Source: JAXHLG01 sp034522495 (lineage in GTDB: Bacteria; Patescibacteriota; Minisyncoccia; Moranbacterales; DUUL01). From it: DNA of 64,000 bases. The translations under genes and the position numbers were made by a program. Where the stretch lies: the NCBI GenBank assembly GCA_034522495.1, contig JAXHLG010000002.1, positions 682,001 to 746,000 of the forward strand. The letters are read 5' to 3'. Every line of letters starts with the position of its first letter. Position 1 is the stretch's first letter. The notes beneath the pieces are model-generated. The model was not told where the DNA came from. It searched no databases and saw only the letters and a list, made by a program, of their open reading frames with translations. Shown here piece after piece: positions 1 through 10,100 of this stretch.

Positions 1-2043
1 TTGATGGAAAATGAAGAAGAGATAGAAAACAATCTATCTATCTGCTACAGATGCGACACCTCTATTGAGCCGCTTCCTTCCAAGCAATGGTTTGTTTCCG
101 TGGATAAAAAACTGGATTTTCTAGGTGGCAAATCGCTAAAAGAAAAAAGTTTGGAAGCCACGCAAAACAAGGAAATCGAGTTTATTCCGGAAAGGTTTTA
201 TAAAAAGTACGCCCATTGGATGGAAAACCTGCATGACTGGTGTATTTCCAGACAGATCTGGTTCGGGCATAGGATTCCGGTGTGGTACAGGGAGAGAAGT
301 CAAAAGTCAAAAGTCAAAAGTCAAAACTTGGAATTAAACTTCCGAGAAAAAAAGATTTTTGATTTAATTAAAGATGGAAAAAAGAAGGTTGAAACAAGAG
401 CCCTTAACCCAGAAGAGAAGAACCGTTATTTTGGAAACATAAAGACAGGCGATAACATAATTTTAAATTATAAAGTTGATGATTATGTTGTCGAATCTTT
501 AAGAGTCAAAGTAAAAGATGTTCAATTTTTTCAAAATAGAGAGGATTTGTTAAAAAAATATTCCATCAAAAAAATTCTTCCGGGTATGGAAGAAGATGAA
601 ATTCAGAGACTTCATCAACAAATACCTGGTTATGAGGAGAAAATTAGAAGAAATGGATTAGTAGCTTTAACAATTGACGAAATTGAAGAAAATAATGACA
701 ATATTGATATCGTAGTATCCACTCAACCGCCGGAGGGAGAGGGCTGGGTGCGGGATCCGGATACGCTGGATACTTGGTTTTCTTCGGGGATGTGGACCTT
801 TTCTACTTTGGGATGGCCCGAGGCTTATCAAAATAACAAAAAAAGCGGAGACTTAGCTCAATACCACCCCACCCAAATGCTGGAGACAGGTTATGAGATC
901 CTAACTCTCTGGGTCTCCCGGATGATTATGATGTCTCTTTTTGCCTTGCAAGAGATTCCATTTGAGAAAGTCTATTTGCACGGCATGGTGCTTGACAAGG
1001 AAGGCAAGAAAATGAGCAAATCCAAGGGCAACGGCATTGATCCGGTGGAGATGATTGATAAATACGGAGCCGATGCAATGCGTCTTTCCCTATTGATAGG
1101 CAATTCCCCGGGGAAAGATATTAAAATGTCGGAAGAGAAAATTGAGGGATTCAGAAATTTTGTCAATAAATTTTGGAACATTTCCAGATTTATTATGCAA
1201 AAAGATCTTAGTAGTGAGGAGCTGGATGCAGACGAGTGCACGCTTGCGGATAAGTGGATTTTGAATAGAATGAGCACGGTCGCCGAGAAAGTCAAACAAG
1301 ACATGCGTGAATATAGATTTTCTCAAGCGGGCGAGCTTTTGAGGGACTTTACTTGGAGCGAGTTTGCCGACTGGTACCTGGAGGTGGGAAAAGTTGAAAA
1401 AAATGAAGCCAAGAACAAGATATTTTATCAATTATTGACCGACTTGTTAAAAATGTGGCATCCCTTCATACCATTTGTTACCGAAGCTGTTTGGCAAAAC
1501 ATGAAAACGGATGAAAAAGATCTGATGATTCAAGATTGGCCGGAAGCAGAAAAATATAACAAATTTAGGGATAAAGGCGGGGACTTTGAAATAATTAAAA
1601 ATATTGTTTCCTCTATCAGGCAAGGAAGATCTCAATATTCAATTGCGCCCGGACAGAAAATAAAAGTTATTATTTATAGCAAGCAATACCAGGAGTTGAT
1701 TGGCAAAAATGCCGAAATAATAAAAAATCTCCAAACTAATGCAGAAGAATTGAAGGTTGAATCAAGCGGCGAAAAAATAAAAAAAGCTTTTTATCAGAAT
1801 TTAGGATATGCGGAAGTCTATATTCCGTTAGAGACGGTAATAGATTTGGAAGCGGAGAAAAGCAGGTTGGAAAAAGAATTAGAAAGAACGAAGGGGTTGG
1901 TCAAAGGTTTGGAAAAAAAGTTGAATAATGAAAATTTTTTAAAAAACGCCCCGGAAGAGGTGGTTGAAAAAGAAAAAAACAAACATCAACAGCAAAAAGA
2001 AAGATTAAATGAAACAAAGAAGCAAATCCAAAATCTTGAGTAG
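1..2043 (+). CDS. valS: Valyl-tRNA synthetase, 3' part, with embedded ASCH-like domain
   Basis: Charges tRNA-Val with valine in the cytoplasm; class I synthetase. The 5' part with the HIGH motif lies outside the window. Visible in order (window residues): WFGHRIPVWY at about 87-96, DPDTLDTWFSS at about 252-262, KMSKS at about 338-342, a helical anticodon-binding domain at about 420-580, and the C-terminal coiled-coil arm at about 615-680. Between PVWY and the PPEGEGW...DTLDTW block, where bacterial ValRS usually has a short connection, there are about 150 extra residues. They start with a stretch coded by GTCAAAA tandem repeats (298-327) and continue as a domain resembling ASCH proteins (REKKIFDLIKDGKKKVETR, then GDNIILNY, then KKILPG). 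The frame stays open and the core motifs are intact, so the enzyme is probably functional. The downstream gene overlaps its end by 35 bp. Confidence 0.95.
   Translation: MMENEEEIENNLSICYRCDTSIEPLPSKQWFVSVDKKLDFLGGKSLKEKSLEATQNKEIEFIPERFYKKYAHWMENLHDWCISRQIWFGHRIPVWYRERSQKSKVKSQNLELNFREKKIFDLIKDGKKKVETRALNPEEKNRYFGNIKTGDNIILNYKVDDYVVESLRVKVKDVQFFQNREDLLKKYSIKKILPGMEEDEIQRLHQQIPGYEEKIRRNGLVALTIDEIEENNDNIDIVVSTQPPEGEGWVRDPDTLDTWFSSGMWTFSTLGWPEAYQNNKKSGDLAQYHPTQMLETGYEILTLWVSRMIMMSLFALQEIPFEKVYLHGMVLDKEGKKMSKSKGNGIDPVEMIDKYGADAMRLSLLIGNSPGKDIKMSEEKIEGFRNFVNKFWNISRFIMQKDLSSEELDADECTLADKWILNRMSTVAEKVKQDMREYRFSQAGELLRDFTWSEFADWYLEVGKVEKNEAKNKIFYQLLTDLLKMWHPFIPFVTEAVWQNMKTDEKDLMIQDWPEAEKYNKFRDKGGDFEIIKNIVSSIRQGRSQYSIAPGQKIKVIIYSKQYQELIGKNAEIIKNLQTNAEELKVESSGEKIKKAFYQNLGYAEVYIPLETVIDLEAEKSRLEKELERTKGLVKGLEKKLNNENFLKNAPEEVVEKEKNKHQQQKERLNETKKQIQNLE
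298..327 (+). repeat. In-frame GTCAAAA tandem repeat inside valS
   Basis: About four units of the 7-bp word GTCAAAA are read in frame as SQKSKVKSQN at the left junction of the ASCH-like insert. The same word recurs as a short tandem in non-coding DNA at about 63102-63121, which suggests a common process places it in both. Confidence 0.85.
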
Positions 2044-2542
2044 AATCCTAATCGCTAAACTATTTTCTATTTCAGCGGGTTTTTCGGCTGCTTTGTTTTC
2101 ATTGGTTTTGTTTGAGGTTTTACTGTTATTGCCGGACTTAAATGTTTTGCTTCCCGGCCTCGACCCAGTCTTACTTTGGGGATCTCTAGCCGAAGAACTA
2201 ACCAGATGGCTGGGCATTTATGCACTGATGCTTCTTGTAATTGAAAAAATAGAAAACCGCCAAATTATTGGCTACTTTTTCTTGTTTGGTATCGGATTTG
2301 CGGCTTTTGAATTTTTTCTTGTCCAGTTAGGGCCAACTAATTTAGCATTCAAAGAGACTGCTCTTCATTATTTTCCGGCGCTTTGCCTTCATTTGTTGAA
2401 CACTTTTTTGATTGGAACAAGCTTCGTTGCCGGCAAAGCTTTGACGCCCAAATATTATCTCGCAATTCCCTTGATTTTTTTGTTTTTAAGTGTAATAATT
2501 CATTTAGTATTTAATTTAAGTATTGTTGCAGCTTGGAAATAA
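2009..2542 (+). CDS. PrsW/CAAX-protease-like integral membrane protein
   Basis: A 177-residue, very hydrophobic protein with about five membrane segments. It carries spaced motifs typical of intramembrane metalloproteases of the PrsW/CPBP type: EELTRW at about residue 62, GIGFAAFEFF in the next helix, LHLLNT further on, and IHLVFN near the C terminus. Glu and His residues in these positions are the metal ligands in that superfamily. The substrate is unknown; PrsW itself cleaves anti-sigma factors, but nothing here points to one. The start lies inside the end of valS, so translation is probably coupled. A non-enzymatic polytopic membrane protein remains possible. Confidence 0.6.
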   Translation: MKQRSKSKILSRILIAKLFSISAGFSAALFSLVLFEVLLLLPDLNVLLPGLDPVLLWGSLAEELTRWLGIYALMLLVIEKIENRQIIGYFFLFGIGFAAFEFFLVQLGPTNLAFKETALHYFPALCLHLLNTFLIGTSFVAGKALTPKYYLAIPLIFLFLSVIIHLVFNLSIVAAWK

Positions 2543-2554
2543 TTATGTTAAAAT
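2526..2554 (+). promoter_or_regulatory. Promoter for hsp20 gene
   Basis: TTGCAG, 17 bp, then TAAAAT. It overlaps the end of the upstream membrane-protein gene and ends 39 bp before the Hsp20 start codon. No CIRCE-type repeat was seen. Confidence 0.5.
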
Positions 2555-2593
2555 TTATTTAGGTTTTAATAAAAAGTAAAATTATATAAAATT

Positions 2594-3250
2594 ATGCCAA
2601 AACAAAAGAAATCATTTTTTGAGAAATTGACGGGAATTCAAAAAGTTGACGAAGGTGAAAATGAAGAAATTCAAGTAACCAACAATCCCGCCTCTCCTGT
2701 GGACGAAGAAGATGCCGGCGATCAGGAAAATGAAATGTACGAATTTCCCGATGAAGAGAAAAACGAATTTGAAGAAGAGGATTATGAGAATGCTTATATT
2801 GAAGAAACGGATGAAAGCTTTGAACCGGAAGACCAAGAAGAAGAGATAGCCCAGCCTGAAAGCAAGCCCGGAAAGAAATCCGCTTTGGAAAACGAGGACG
2901 AGGAAGTCCCGGCAGATTCGGAGGGTCAGTTAACCATCGACGTCTACCAAACTGACAAAGAAATTGTCATTAAATCCACAATTGCGGGTGTCAAGCCGGA
3001 AGATCTGGACGTAAACATTAACGATGAAATGGTTACCATTAAAGGCAAAAGAGATCAAGGAGAAGAGGTCGATCCGGAAAATTATTACTACCAAGAATGC
3101 TACTGGGGGCCGTTTTCCAGAACAATTATTCTGCCGGTTGAAATTGTAACAGAGAAAGCGGAGGCTTTAATGAAAAACGGAATTTTGACTATAAAATTAC
3201 CCAAAGCTGAAAGCACCAAAACCAGGAAGCTTCAAGTGAGAGGCTTCTAG
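2594..3250 (+). CDS. Hsp20/alpha-crystallin family small heat-shock protein
   Basis: ATP-independent chaperone that binds unfolding proteins in the cytoplasm. The alpha-crystallin domain occupies about residues 112-218: LTIDVYQTDKEIVIKSTIAG, then VNINDEMVTIKGKR, then a Y-x-Q-E-C-Y-W-G-PFSRTIILP stretch and the closing NGILTIKLPK. The first 110 residues are an unusually long, very acidic low-complexity segment (Glu/Asp-rich), so the protein is about 60 residues longer than typical bacterial Hsp20. It has its own promoter and a strong terminator directly after it, so it is probably monocistronic. Confidence 0.92.
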   Translation: MPKQKKSFFEKLTGIQKVDEGENEEIQVTNNPASPVDEEDAGDQENEMYEFPDEEKNEFEEEDYENAYIEETDESFEPEDQEEEIAQPESKPGKKSALENEDEEVPADSEGQLTIDVYQTDKEIVIKSTIAGVKPEDLDVNINDEMVTIKGKRDQGEEVDPENYYYQECYWGPFSRTIILPVEIVTEKAEALMKNGILTIKLPKAESTKTRKLQVRGF

Positions 3251-3278
3251 ATCCCTATTTTGTTGATTCACTCTTAGG

Positions 3279-3307
3279 CGAAACCAGCTGGGGCTGGTTT
3301 CGTTTTT
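3279..3307 (+). terminator. Rho-independent terminator after hsp20
   Basis: Stem CGAAACCAGC / GCTGGTTTCG with a short G-rich loop, followed by TTTTTA. Confidence 0.85.
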
Positions 3308-3345
3308 ATCTTATCAATATTATTCCAATCAGTTTTAAAATTGAC

Positions 3346-4710
3346 ATGTTAAAATTAGATTATAAAAAAACCAAAGGGGTTTTGATCTCAAGCCTGCTTT
3401 TATCGGGAGCGCAACTGGCTTTTTTACCCGCAGCATCGGCTCAGGAGGATGATCTGCTGGGGTCATTCGGCAACGAAAAGCTTCAGACTGTTCTGGAAAA
3501 GCCTTTTTATTTGTATAACGAAGACAAGGAGTCGGCCATACTTTTTTATCTAAAAGATTTCATTGAATGGGACGATTTTCTCAAGAAGGATTTTGATTAT
3601 GACTCAGAGATTGAAAATCCTTTTTATTGCAGCCACAATGACAGCAAGGAATCCTTTTGCTTTATTACCGAGACTTTTGGACAAAAAACCCATTATAAAA
3701 AGTACACAAAAATTTTCCTTAAGGAAAGCGAGACCAAAGATTATCTAAACTCCATCTCCCAAGAAGTTAATCAAAATCCCAGTGACGGCAAGTTCGAATT
3801 TGACGATGAAAAAAAAGAATTAAAGATCTTGAAAAAAAGCCGGAGAGGCGTTTCTTTGCAAGTTAACAAAAGTTATGAAAAAATAAAAAACAGCATTATA
3901 AACGAATCCCAGGCTTCCTACCTTCCATTGGCAGTATCCTATCAAGAACCGGAGATATCAACACAAGATCCGAATAAATATTCAATAAAAACCAAAATTG
4001 GCACGGGAGAGTCCAGTTTCCAAGGCTCAACTAAAACCAGGGTACATAATATAAAAACGGCTGCGTCTAAATTTCACGGCTTGATATTGAGCCCGGGAGA
4101 AGAATTTTCATTTGTGGAAAATCTTGGAGAAGTTGATGCCGGAACCGGTTACAAGGAGGAGTTGGTTATCAAGAAAAACCAAACTGTGCCCGAGTTTGGA
4201 GGAGGAATTTGCCAAGTTTCCACAACTATGTTTCGCGCGGCCTATAATACAGGGCTAAAAATAACCGAACGGCAAAATCACTCCTACCCCGTTCATTATT
4301 ATGATCCGCCCGGCACGGATGCTACCGTTTATATCCCCAAGCCTGATTTTAAGTTTAAAAATACCACAAACGATTACCTGCTTATTCAAACTTATATGAG
4401 CGAGGAGAAAGATGATTTTTACATTTATTTTTATTCGAAGGAAGATCCTTATCAAGTTGAAATTATCGGCCCGAAGGTAACGGAAAGAACCTCGGAAGGC
4501 AAAATAAGAACCGAACTGGAACAAATTGTTAGGAACAAAGATGGAGAAAAAATAAGAAACGAAGTGTTTAAAAGCTTCTATGACAATCCGGATAATTATC
4601 CCAACCCCGAAGATATACACATTGAAAAGCCGGAAGACTGGCCCAACAAGCAATGGGAAGAATACTATTCCAAATTCGGTCCCATTATTGAGCAAAAAAA
4701 GAGAAACTAA
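3346..4710 (+). CDS. VanW family secreted protein
   Basis: A 454-residue exported protein. An N-terminal signal segment (KKTKGVLISSLLLSG...LPAASA, cleavage probably after ASA, residue 32) precedes an acidic variable region. The VanW domain lies at about residues 235-350, with SPGEEFSFVENLG, then EFGGGICQVSTTMFRAAYN, NHSYPVHYY and DATVYIPKPDFKFKN. VanW proteins occur in vancomycin-resistance clusters and widely in monoderm and CPR genomes; the biochemical role is unresolved but cell-wall related. TTGACA sits immediately before the annotated ATG, and an in-frame TTG at 3379 preceded by AAAGGGG is an alternative start that would still leave a signal peptide. Confidence 0.88.
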   Translation: MLKLDYKKTKGVLISSLLLSGAQLAFLPAASAQEDDLLGSFGNEKLQTVLEKPFYLYNEDKESAILFYLKDFIEWDDFLKKDFDYDSEIENPFYCSHNDSKESFCFITETFGQKTHYKKYTKIFLKESETKDYLNSISQEVNQNPSDGKFEFDDEKKELKILKKSRRGVSLQVNKSYEKIKNSIINESQASYLPLAVSYQEPEISTQDPNKYSIKTKIGTGESSFQGSTKTRVHNIKTAASKFHGLILSPGEEFSFVENLGEVDAGTGYKEELVIKKNQTVPEFGGGICQVSTTMFRAAYNTGLKITERQNHSYPVHYYDPPGTDATVYIPKPDFKFKNTTNDYLLIQTYMSEEKDDFYIYFYSKEDPYQVEIIGPKVTERTSEGKIRTELEQIVRNKDGEKIRNEVFKSFYDNPDNYPNPEDIHIEKPEDWPNKQWEEYYSKFGPIIEQKKRN

Positions 4711-4731
4711 CACAATCTGCTTAAGCTGCCT

Positions 4732-4759
4732 TTGCCAAACCGAAAAAATAAGTTATAAT
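4732..4759 (+). promoter_or_regulatory. Promoter for ferredoxin gene
   Basis: TTGCCA, 16 bp, TATAAT, in the 81-bp gap between the VanW gene and the ferredoxin ATG at 4792. Confidence 0.55.
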
Positions 4760-4791
4760 TGCAATACTGGATTATAATTAAAAATAAAAAG

Positions 4792-4977
4792 ATGACAAAA
4801 ATAATTGTTGATCAAGAAAAATGCATAGGATGCGGCAGATGCACGGAAATTTGTCCGGATGTTTTCAAGCTAAACCAAAACAGAAAATCCGAAGTACTAA
4901 GCCACGAAAAAAACATTGCATGCGCAAAAAAAGCTTCCGATGAGTGCCCCACGGAAGCCATTGAAGTGGAACAATAA
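4792..4977 (+). CDS. Small [4Fe-4S] ferredoxin
   Basis: A 61-residue soluble electron carrier. The start at ATG 4792 (MTKIIVDQEKC) is preferred over an upstream in-frame ATG at 4759, because the latter overlaps the promoter and adds a non-homologous leader. Cluster ligands are seen in C-IG-C-GR-C-TEI-CP near the N terminus and in the C-terminal ECPTEAI. The spacing fits a single-cluster ferredoxin of the Thermotoga/Bacillus type; the second half lacks a full second CxxCxxC. The redox partner is not apparent from the neighbours. Confidence 0.88.
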   Translation: MTKIIVDQEKCIGCGRCTEICPDVFKLNQNRKSEVLSHEKNIACAKKASDECPTEAIEVEQ

Positions 4978-5020
4978 ATCTTCGACCAGATTCAAAAAGG
5001 GAAAGGATTAAATCAAGACG

Positions 5021-6628
5021 TTACTCTTGATTAATCTTGCTTTGAAAAAGGCCCATTAAGCTTTCGCCCGACATAGAATCGGGTTTTTTTATTTTTAGTA
5101 TATCCAGTGCCGTTGGCGCAATATCTGAAAGAAAGCCTTCTACCTCAATATTATTATACTCCTGGCTTTTAGTGCTCAGCGGAATGTCTCTGTGGTTGTC
5201 CTTGCTTATCCACCAGCAAGGAACCGGATTGCTTGAGTGTTCGGTGTCTTTTTCGCCGTTTTCCAAGTTAACCATTTCTTCTACATTTCCGTGATCGGAA
5301 GTTATCAAAAGCTGGCCATTGAGTTTCAGCGTATTTTCAATCAAATCTTCCAAACATTTGTCCGTAAACTCCACCGCCTTAACCCCCGCCTCCAAGTTTC
5401 CGGTATGGCCGACCATATCCGGGTTAGCATAGTTTATGACAATGAAGTCGAATTTTTTCTTTTTGATGGCCTTGATTAATTCTCTGTTAACTTCCGCCGC
5501 GCTCATCTCCGGAGCGTTTTCGTAAGAATCCACATCTTTAGAAGGAACATGAATCTTTAATTCCTTTTTATAGTCCGTTCCTTTTCCGCCATCAAAAAAA
5601 TAAGTTACATGGGCAAATTTTTCAGTTTCCGCGATCCTCAACTGGCTCAGCCCGGCTTTCTCAACTTCTTTGCCGAGCCTGGTTTGAATTTTTTGTTTTT
5701 CAAAAATAATATCCACCGGCAGTCCGGCTTTGTACTCGGTAAAGCAAACTACTTTTAAATTTTTTACCAGCTTTGCTTTTTCAAAGAATTCAAAATCCTT
5801 TCGAGAAAATGCTTCTGTGATTTGACGAGATCTGTCTTTTCTGAAATTGAAGCAGACCAAAGCGTCTTTTTCTTGAATGGTTGACAAAGGATTGCCCTCG
5901 TCATCAGTGATGACGGTGGGTTCAATGAACTCGTCCGAGTTCTCTTTTTTGTATTGATTATCTATAGCTTCCAACGGATCTTCGGCCTTTTCTCCTTCTC
6001 CGGCCGTCATAGCCAAATAACTTTTCTCAACCCTGTCCCAGTTTTCGCTTCTGTCCATGGTGTAAAATCTGCCGGCCACAGAAACAATTTCGCCAATATT
6101 AACCGATTCCATTTTGCTTTGAAGCCTTTTGATAAAAACTTTCGCTTTTTGAGGAGCCGTGTCTCTGCCGTCGGTTATGGCGTGAATAAAGACCTTTTTG
6201 GCTCCCTGCTCTTTTAACGCCTCCAGAAGAGCGTAGAGGTGTTCAATGTGGGAATGAACCCCTCCATCGCTTACCAATCCGAAAATATGAATGTTGGAAT
6301 TGTTCTCCTTCGTCCAAGAAACAGTCTTCTTAATTGTTTCATTTTTAAAAAAAGTTTTATCTTCAATGGCCGCGTCAATCACCGGGAGTTTTTGATAAAT
6401 TATTTGCCCGGTTCCCATAGCTTGATGGCCCACCTCTGAGTTGCCGGGATTGCCCCATGGCAACCCCACTGCCAAGCCGGACGCCTGCAAGTATGTTTTA
6501 GGATAAAATTTATCCAATTTTTTAATTGTTGGCAGTTCAGCCTTGGCTAAGGCATTACCCCTGGTTTCGTGCCATTCTCCCCACCCATCCAAGATGCACA
6601 AAACTAACGGTCCTTTTGTATTTGACAT
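5021..6628 (-). CDS. gpmI: 2,3-bisphosphoglycerate-independent phosphoglycerate mutase
   Basis: Interconverts 3- and 2-phosphoglycerate in glycolysis; Mn-dependent alkaline-phosphatase superfamily. Residues 1-535 match the full iPGM length. The N terminus reads LVLCILDGWG, whose Asp is a metal ligand. GNPGNSEVGHQAMGTGQ at about 60-76 contains the catalytic serine that is phosphorylated during transfer. DGGVHSH, ITDGRDTAP and AGRFYTMDR follow in the substrate-binding domain, and the second metal site appears as NYANPDMVGHTG and TSDHGN. It stands alone, with 42 bp to the convergent ferredoxin. Confidence 0.97.
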   Translation of the reverse strand: MSNTKGPLVLCILDGWGEWHETRGNALAKAELPTIKKLDKFYPKTYLQASGLAVGLPWGNPGNSEVGHQAMGTGQIIYQKLPVIDAAIEDKTFFKNETIKKTVSWTKENNSNIHIFGLVSDGGVHSHIEHLYALLEALKEQGAKKVFIHAITDGRDTAPQKAKVFIKRLQSKMESVNIGEIVSVAGRFYTMDRSENWDRVEKSYLAMTAGEGEKAEDPLEAIDNQYKKENSDEFIEPTVITDDEGNPLSTIQEKDALVCFNFRKDRSRQITEAFSRKDFEFFEKAKLVKNLKVVCFTEYKAGLPVDIIFEKQKIQTRLGKEVEKAGLSQLRIAETEKFAHVTYFFDGGKGTDYKKELKIHVPSKDVDSYENAPEMSAAEVNRELIKAIKKKKFDFIVINYANPDMVGHTGNLEAGVKAVEFTDKCLEDLIENTLKLNGQLLITSDHGNVEEMVNLENGEKDTEHSSNPVPCWWISKDNHRDIPLSTKSQEYNNIEVEGFLSDIAPTALDILKIKKPDSMSGESLMGLFQSKINQE

Positions 6629-6909
6629 TTGTTTGTTTTAATTTTAAGCCGAAAAAGATTCGTTTAGTTGATTGATTACTTTCATTTTACATCATAATTT
6701 AATTTTTTAAAAGAGATTGAGATTCCATCGTTAAATTTCCTCATTGCCGCATTGTTTTTTTATGTTTTTTTCATTTTTTGAACCGGTTGCTCAGTCATTT
6801 TATATAGTCTTGAGACGTAATCGTTCAAGCGCAAGTTATTCAGATTGAAAAAAAACAAAACCAGTGATAAGATGATATAATCAAACCTAAAGAATAAAGT
6901 TAATAAACA
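6629..6909. other. Intergenic region with no recognised feature
   Basis: AT-rich spacer between divergent gpmI and the family B repeat. No ORF, RNA or convincing promoter was recognised; a TATAAT-like hexamer at 6876-6881 has no -35 at proper spacing. Confidence 0.4.
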
Positions 6910-7111
6910 TAGGAATTACGCGCTTGCCTCTTTATTGCCTAAAAAAAGAGAGCAAAGCAAGGCTTGGTTTTTGCATTCGATCGAAAAAATATTTTAGAAG
7001 CAAAAAGGGTTTTCTATTAAAAATATCTTAACAAGCCTGAAAGGCAAGTGCGCATAAAACCAAGCCTTGCTTTGCTCTCGGTATTGCCGGAGAATAATCG
7101 TGTAATTCCTA
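6910..7111 (+). repeat. Family B element, long form, copy 1
   Basis: About 202 bp bounded by TAGGAATTACGCG and its imperfect inverse CGTGTAATTCCTA. Inside is a 24-bp perfect inverted repeat starting GAGAGCAAAGCAAGGCTTGG (from 6948) and closing at about 7079. It is nearly identical to 31187-31389. It ends 12 bp before the dnaE start codon, so it must lie in the dnaE leader or promoter region. Confidence 0.9.
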
Positions 7112-7123
7112 AAACATATAAAT

Positions 7124-10100
7124 ATGGCACAAAAATTCACTCACTTGCATGTTCATACCCACTACAGTCTGCTGGATGGTCTGACCAAAATCGATGATTT
7201 GCTGGACAAGGTCAAAGAAATGGGAATGGATTCGGTAGCTATTACCGATCACGGCGTAATGTACGGAGTGCCGGAGTTTTATGAAAAAGCGGTCGAAAAA
7301 GGAGTTAAACCGATAATCGGGTGCGAGTTCTATTTAAACCCTTATGGCAGAGACAAAAAGCAATCCAAAGCCGACGACATAAGGCATCACTTGATTTTAT
7401 TGGCCAAAAACAACCAGGGGTACAAAAACCTCTTAAAGCTTTCCACCAAAGCCCACTTGGAAGGATTTTACTACAAACCTCGCATAGACTTGCAAATTTT
7501 AGAAAAATATGCTGAGGGTTTGATCGGCTTAACCGCTTGTATTGAAGGAGAAATCCCTTCTCTAATCATATCCAAAAACTATGAACAAGCCAAGAAAAAA
7601 GCTTTGGAATATCAGAGAATTTTAGGAGAAGGCAACTTTTATCTGGAACTGCAGCACTTGCCCAACCTCGACAAGCAGCAAATTGCCAACGAGGGATTGA
7701 AAAAACTTTCCCAAGAAACCGGTATCCCGCTGGTTGCCACTACCGACTCTCATTATGTCAACCCTGAGGACAACGAGGTGCAAGATATTCTTCTCTGCAT
7801 TCAAACCGGAAAAAAAATAGATGATGAAAACAGGCTCTCTTTAAAAGAAAACCCTCTTTATTTAAAATCCCCCGAAGAAATGGCCAAGAATTTTGCCGAC
7901 GTTCCGGAGGCAGTTGAAAATACCTTTAAAATAGCGGAGAAATGCAACGTGGAAATTGAATTTGGCAACACCAAGCTTCCCCGCTTTGAGCCTCCGGAAG
8001 GATATTCCAACGAAGAATATCTTCGCGAGATTTGCGAGCAAGGACTCAAAGAGAAATATGGGGAAAACGTAACCAATGAACATCGGGAAAGAATGGAATA
8101 CGAATTGGATATTATCTCCAGAATGGGCTTTTCTTCTTACTTTCTTATTGTTCAGGATTTTACTCGGTGGGCCAGGAAAAACGAAATTGTGGTAGGACCG
8201 GGGCGAGGAAGCGCCGCGGGAAGCTTCGTTTCTTATTTAGCTGGAATTACCAATGTCGACCCGATTAAATACAGTTTGCTTTTCGAGCGTTTTCTCAATC
8301 CAGACCGCGTTTCCATGCCGGATATCGATCTTGACTTTGCTGATCACCGCAGGGACGAGGTGTTGGAATATGTCAGAAAAAAATACGGCAAAGACCATGT
8401 GGCTCAGATCATTACCTTCGGGACCATGGCCGCTCGCGCCGCTATTCGCGACGCCGGAAGAGTGATGGGAGTGGAGTACAACTACTGCGACAAGCTCTCC
8501 AAGATGGTGCCGGCGTTTAACACCTTGGATCAAGCCCTGGAGAACTCCAGGGAATTACTGGAGGAATACAATTCCAACGCTAACGCCAAAAAAATCATTG
8601 ATGCCGCCCATCGACTAGAAGGCATTGCCCGCCATGCCTCCGTGCATGCCTGCGGAGTGGTGATTACGGACAAGCCGGTAACCGAGTATTCCCCATTACA
8701 GTATATTACCGGGAAAGAGGGCGCGGAAGAAGGCCTTGTAACTCAATACAGCGCTTCCTCCAAATCTTCCTATGTGGAAAAGATCGGCCTTTTGAAAATG
8801 GATTTTCTCGGCCTTAGGAACTTAACCATTATCGAAAACGCCCTCAAGGTTATCAAAAAAACCACCGGCGACGTCATTGATATCGAAAAGATTTTCTTAG
8901 AAGATCAAGAAACTTTTAAGCTCCTTCAAAAAGGTCACACCACGGGAATATTTCAATTGGAGTCCTCCGGGATGAAAAACTACCTGCAAAAGCTAAAGCC
9001 GAGCCAATTCGAAGATGTGATCGCCATGGTGGCTCTTTACCGGCCGGGTCCGATGGAGTGGATTCCGGATTTCATTGATAGAAAGCACGGAAGGAAAAGA
9101 GTTGAATATCTTCATCCAAAGCTGGAGCCGATTCTGCAGAATACCTACGGGGTGGCTATTTACCAAGAACAAGTGATGCAGATAGCCAGAGATTTAGCGG
9201 GATTTTCTCTCGGTGAAGCGGATATTTTGAGAAAAGCCATGGGCAAAAAAATTCATGAGCTGATTAAAGAGCAAAAAGAAAAGTTTATCCAAGGAGCCAA
9301 GCAAAACGGAATTCCGGATCAGATGGCCAAACAAATTTTTTCCTTTATCGAGCCCTTTGCCGGATATGGGTTCAACAGATCCCACGCGGCCTGCTATGCT
9401 TTGATCGGCTATCAAACAGCCTTTTTGAAGGCCCGCTATCCGGCTCAATTTATGACGGCTCTCTTGAATTCGGACAAAGACGACATTGACAGAATCGCTA
9501 TTGAAATAGAAGAAGCGAGAATTATGGGAATAGAGGTTCTTCCGCCGGACGTAAACGAAAGCTTAATTGAATTTGCCTTGATTCAAGACTCTTCCATGAG
9601 CGAAGAAAAAGATAAACAGTCTCAAATTAGATTCGGGCTGGAGGCGATCAAGGGAGTGGGACACAATATTGCCGGCAGAATCATTGAAGAAAGAAAGAAA
9701 AAAGGTCCCTTCAAGGATATTATCGACATGGTGGAGCGGGTTAACGATAAAGACCTTAACAAAAAATCACTTGAAGCGCTGGCTATGTCCGGAGCGCTGG
9801 ACAGTGTTATTGAGAGAAATAAGATGCTGCAAAATGTGGAAACGGTTTTGAATTACGCCAAAGATTATCAAAAGAACAAAGCCTCCGGCCAGTCTTCCCT
9901 GTTTTCTCTCGGCACAGAAGAGAATAAAATTGAAGTCCCCAAGATAAATTTAGAAGAGGTAGAACCGACAAACAAGGCTCAAAGGCTTTCTTGGGAAAGA
10001 GCTCTGCTGGGTCTTTATGTGTCCGATCATCCGCTGAAAGGATATCAGGACTATTTCAGCTCCAAGGCGACCGCTATTGCCAGCTTATCTCAAGACAAAG

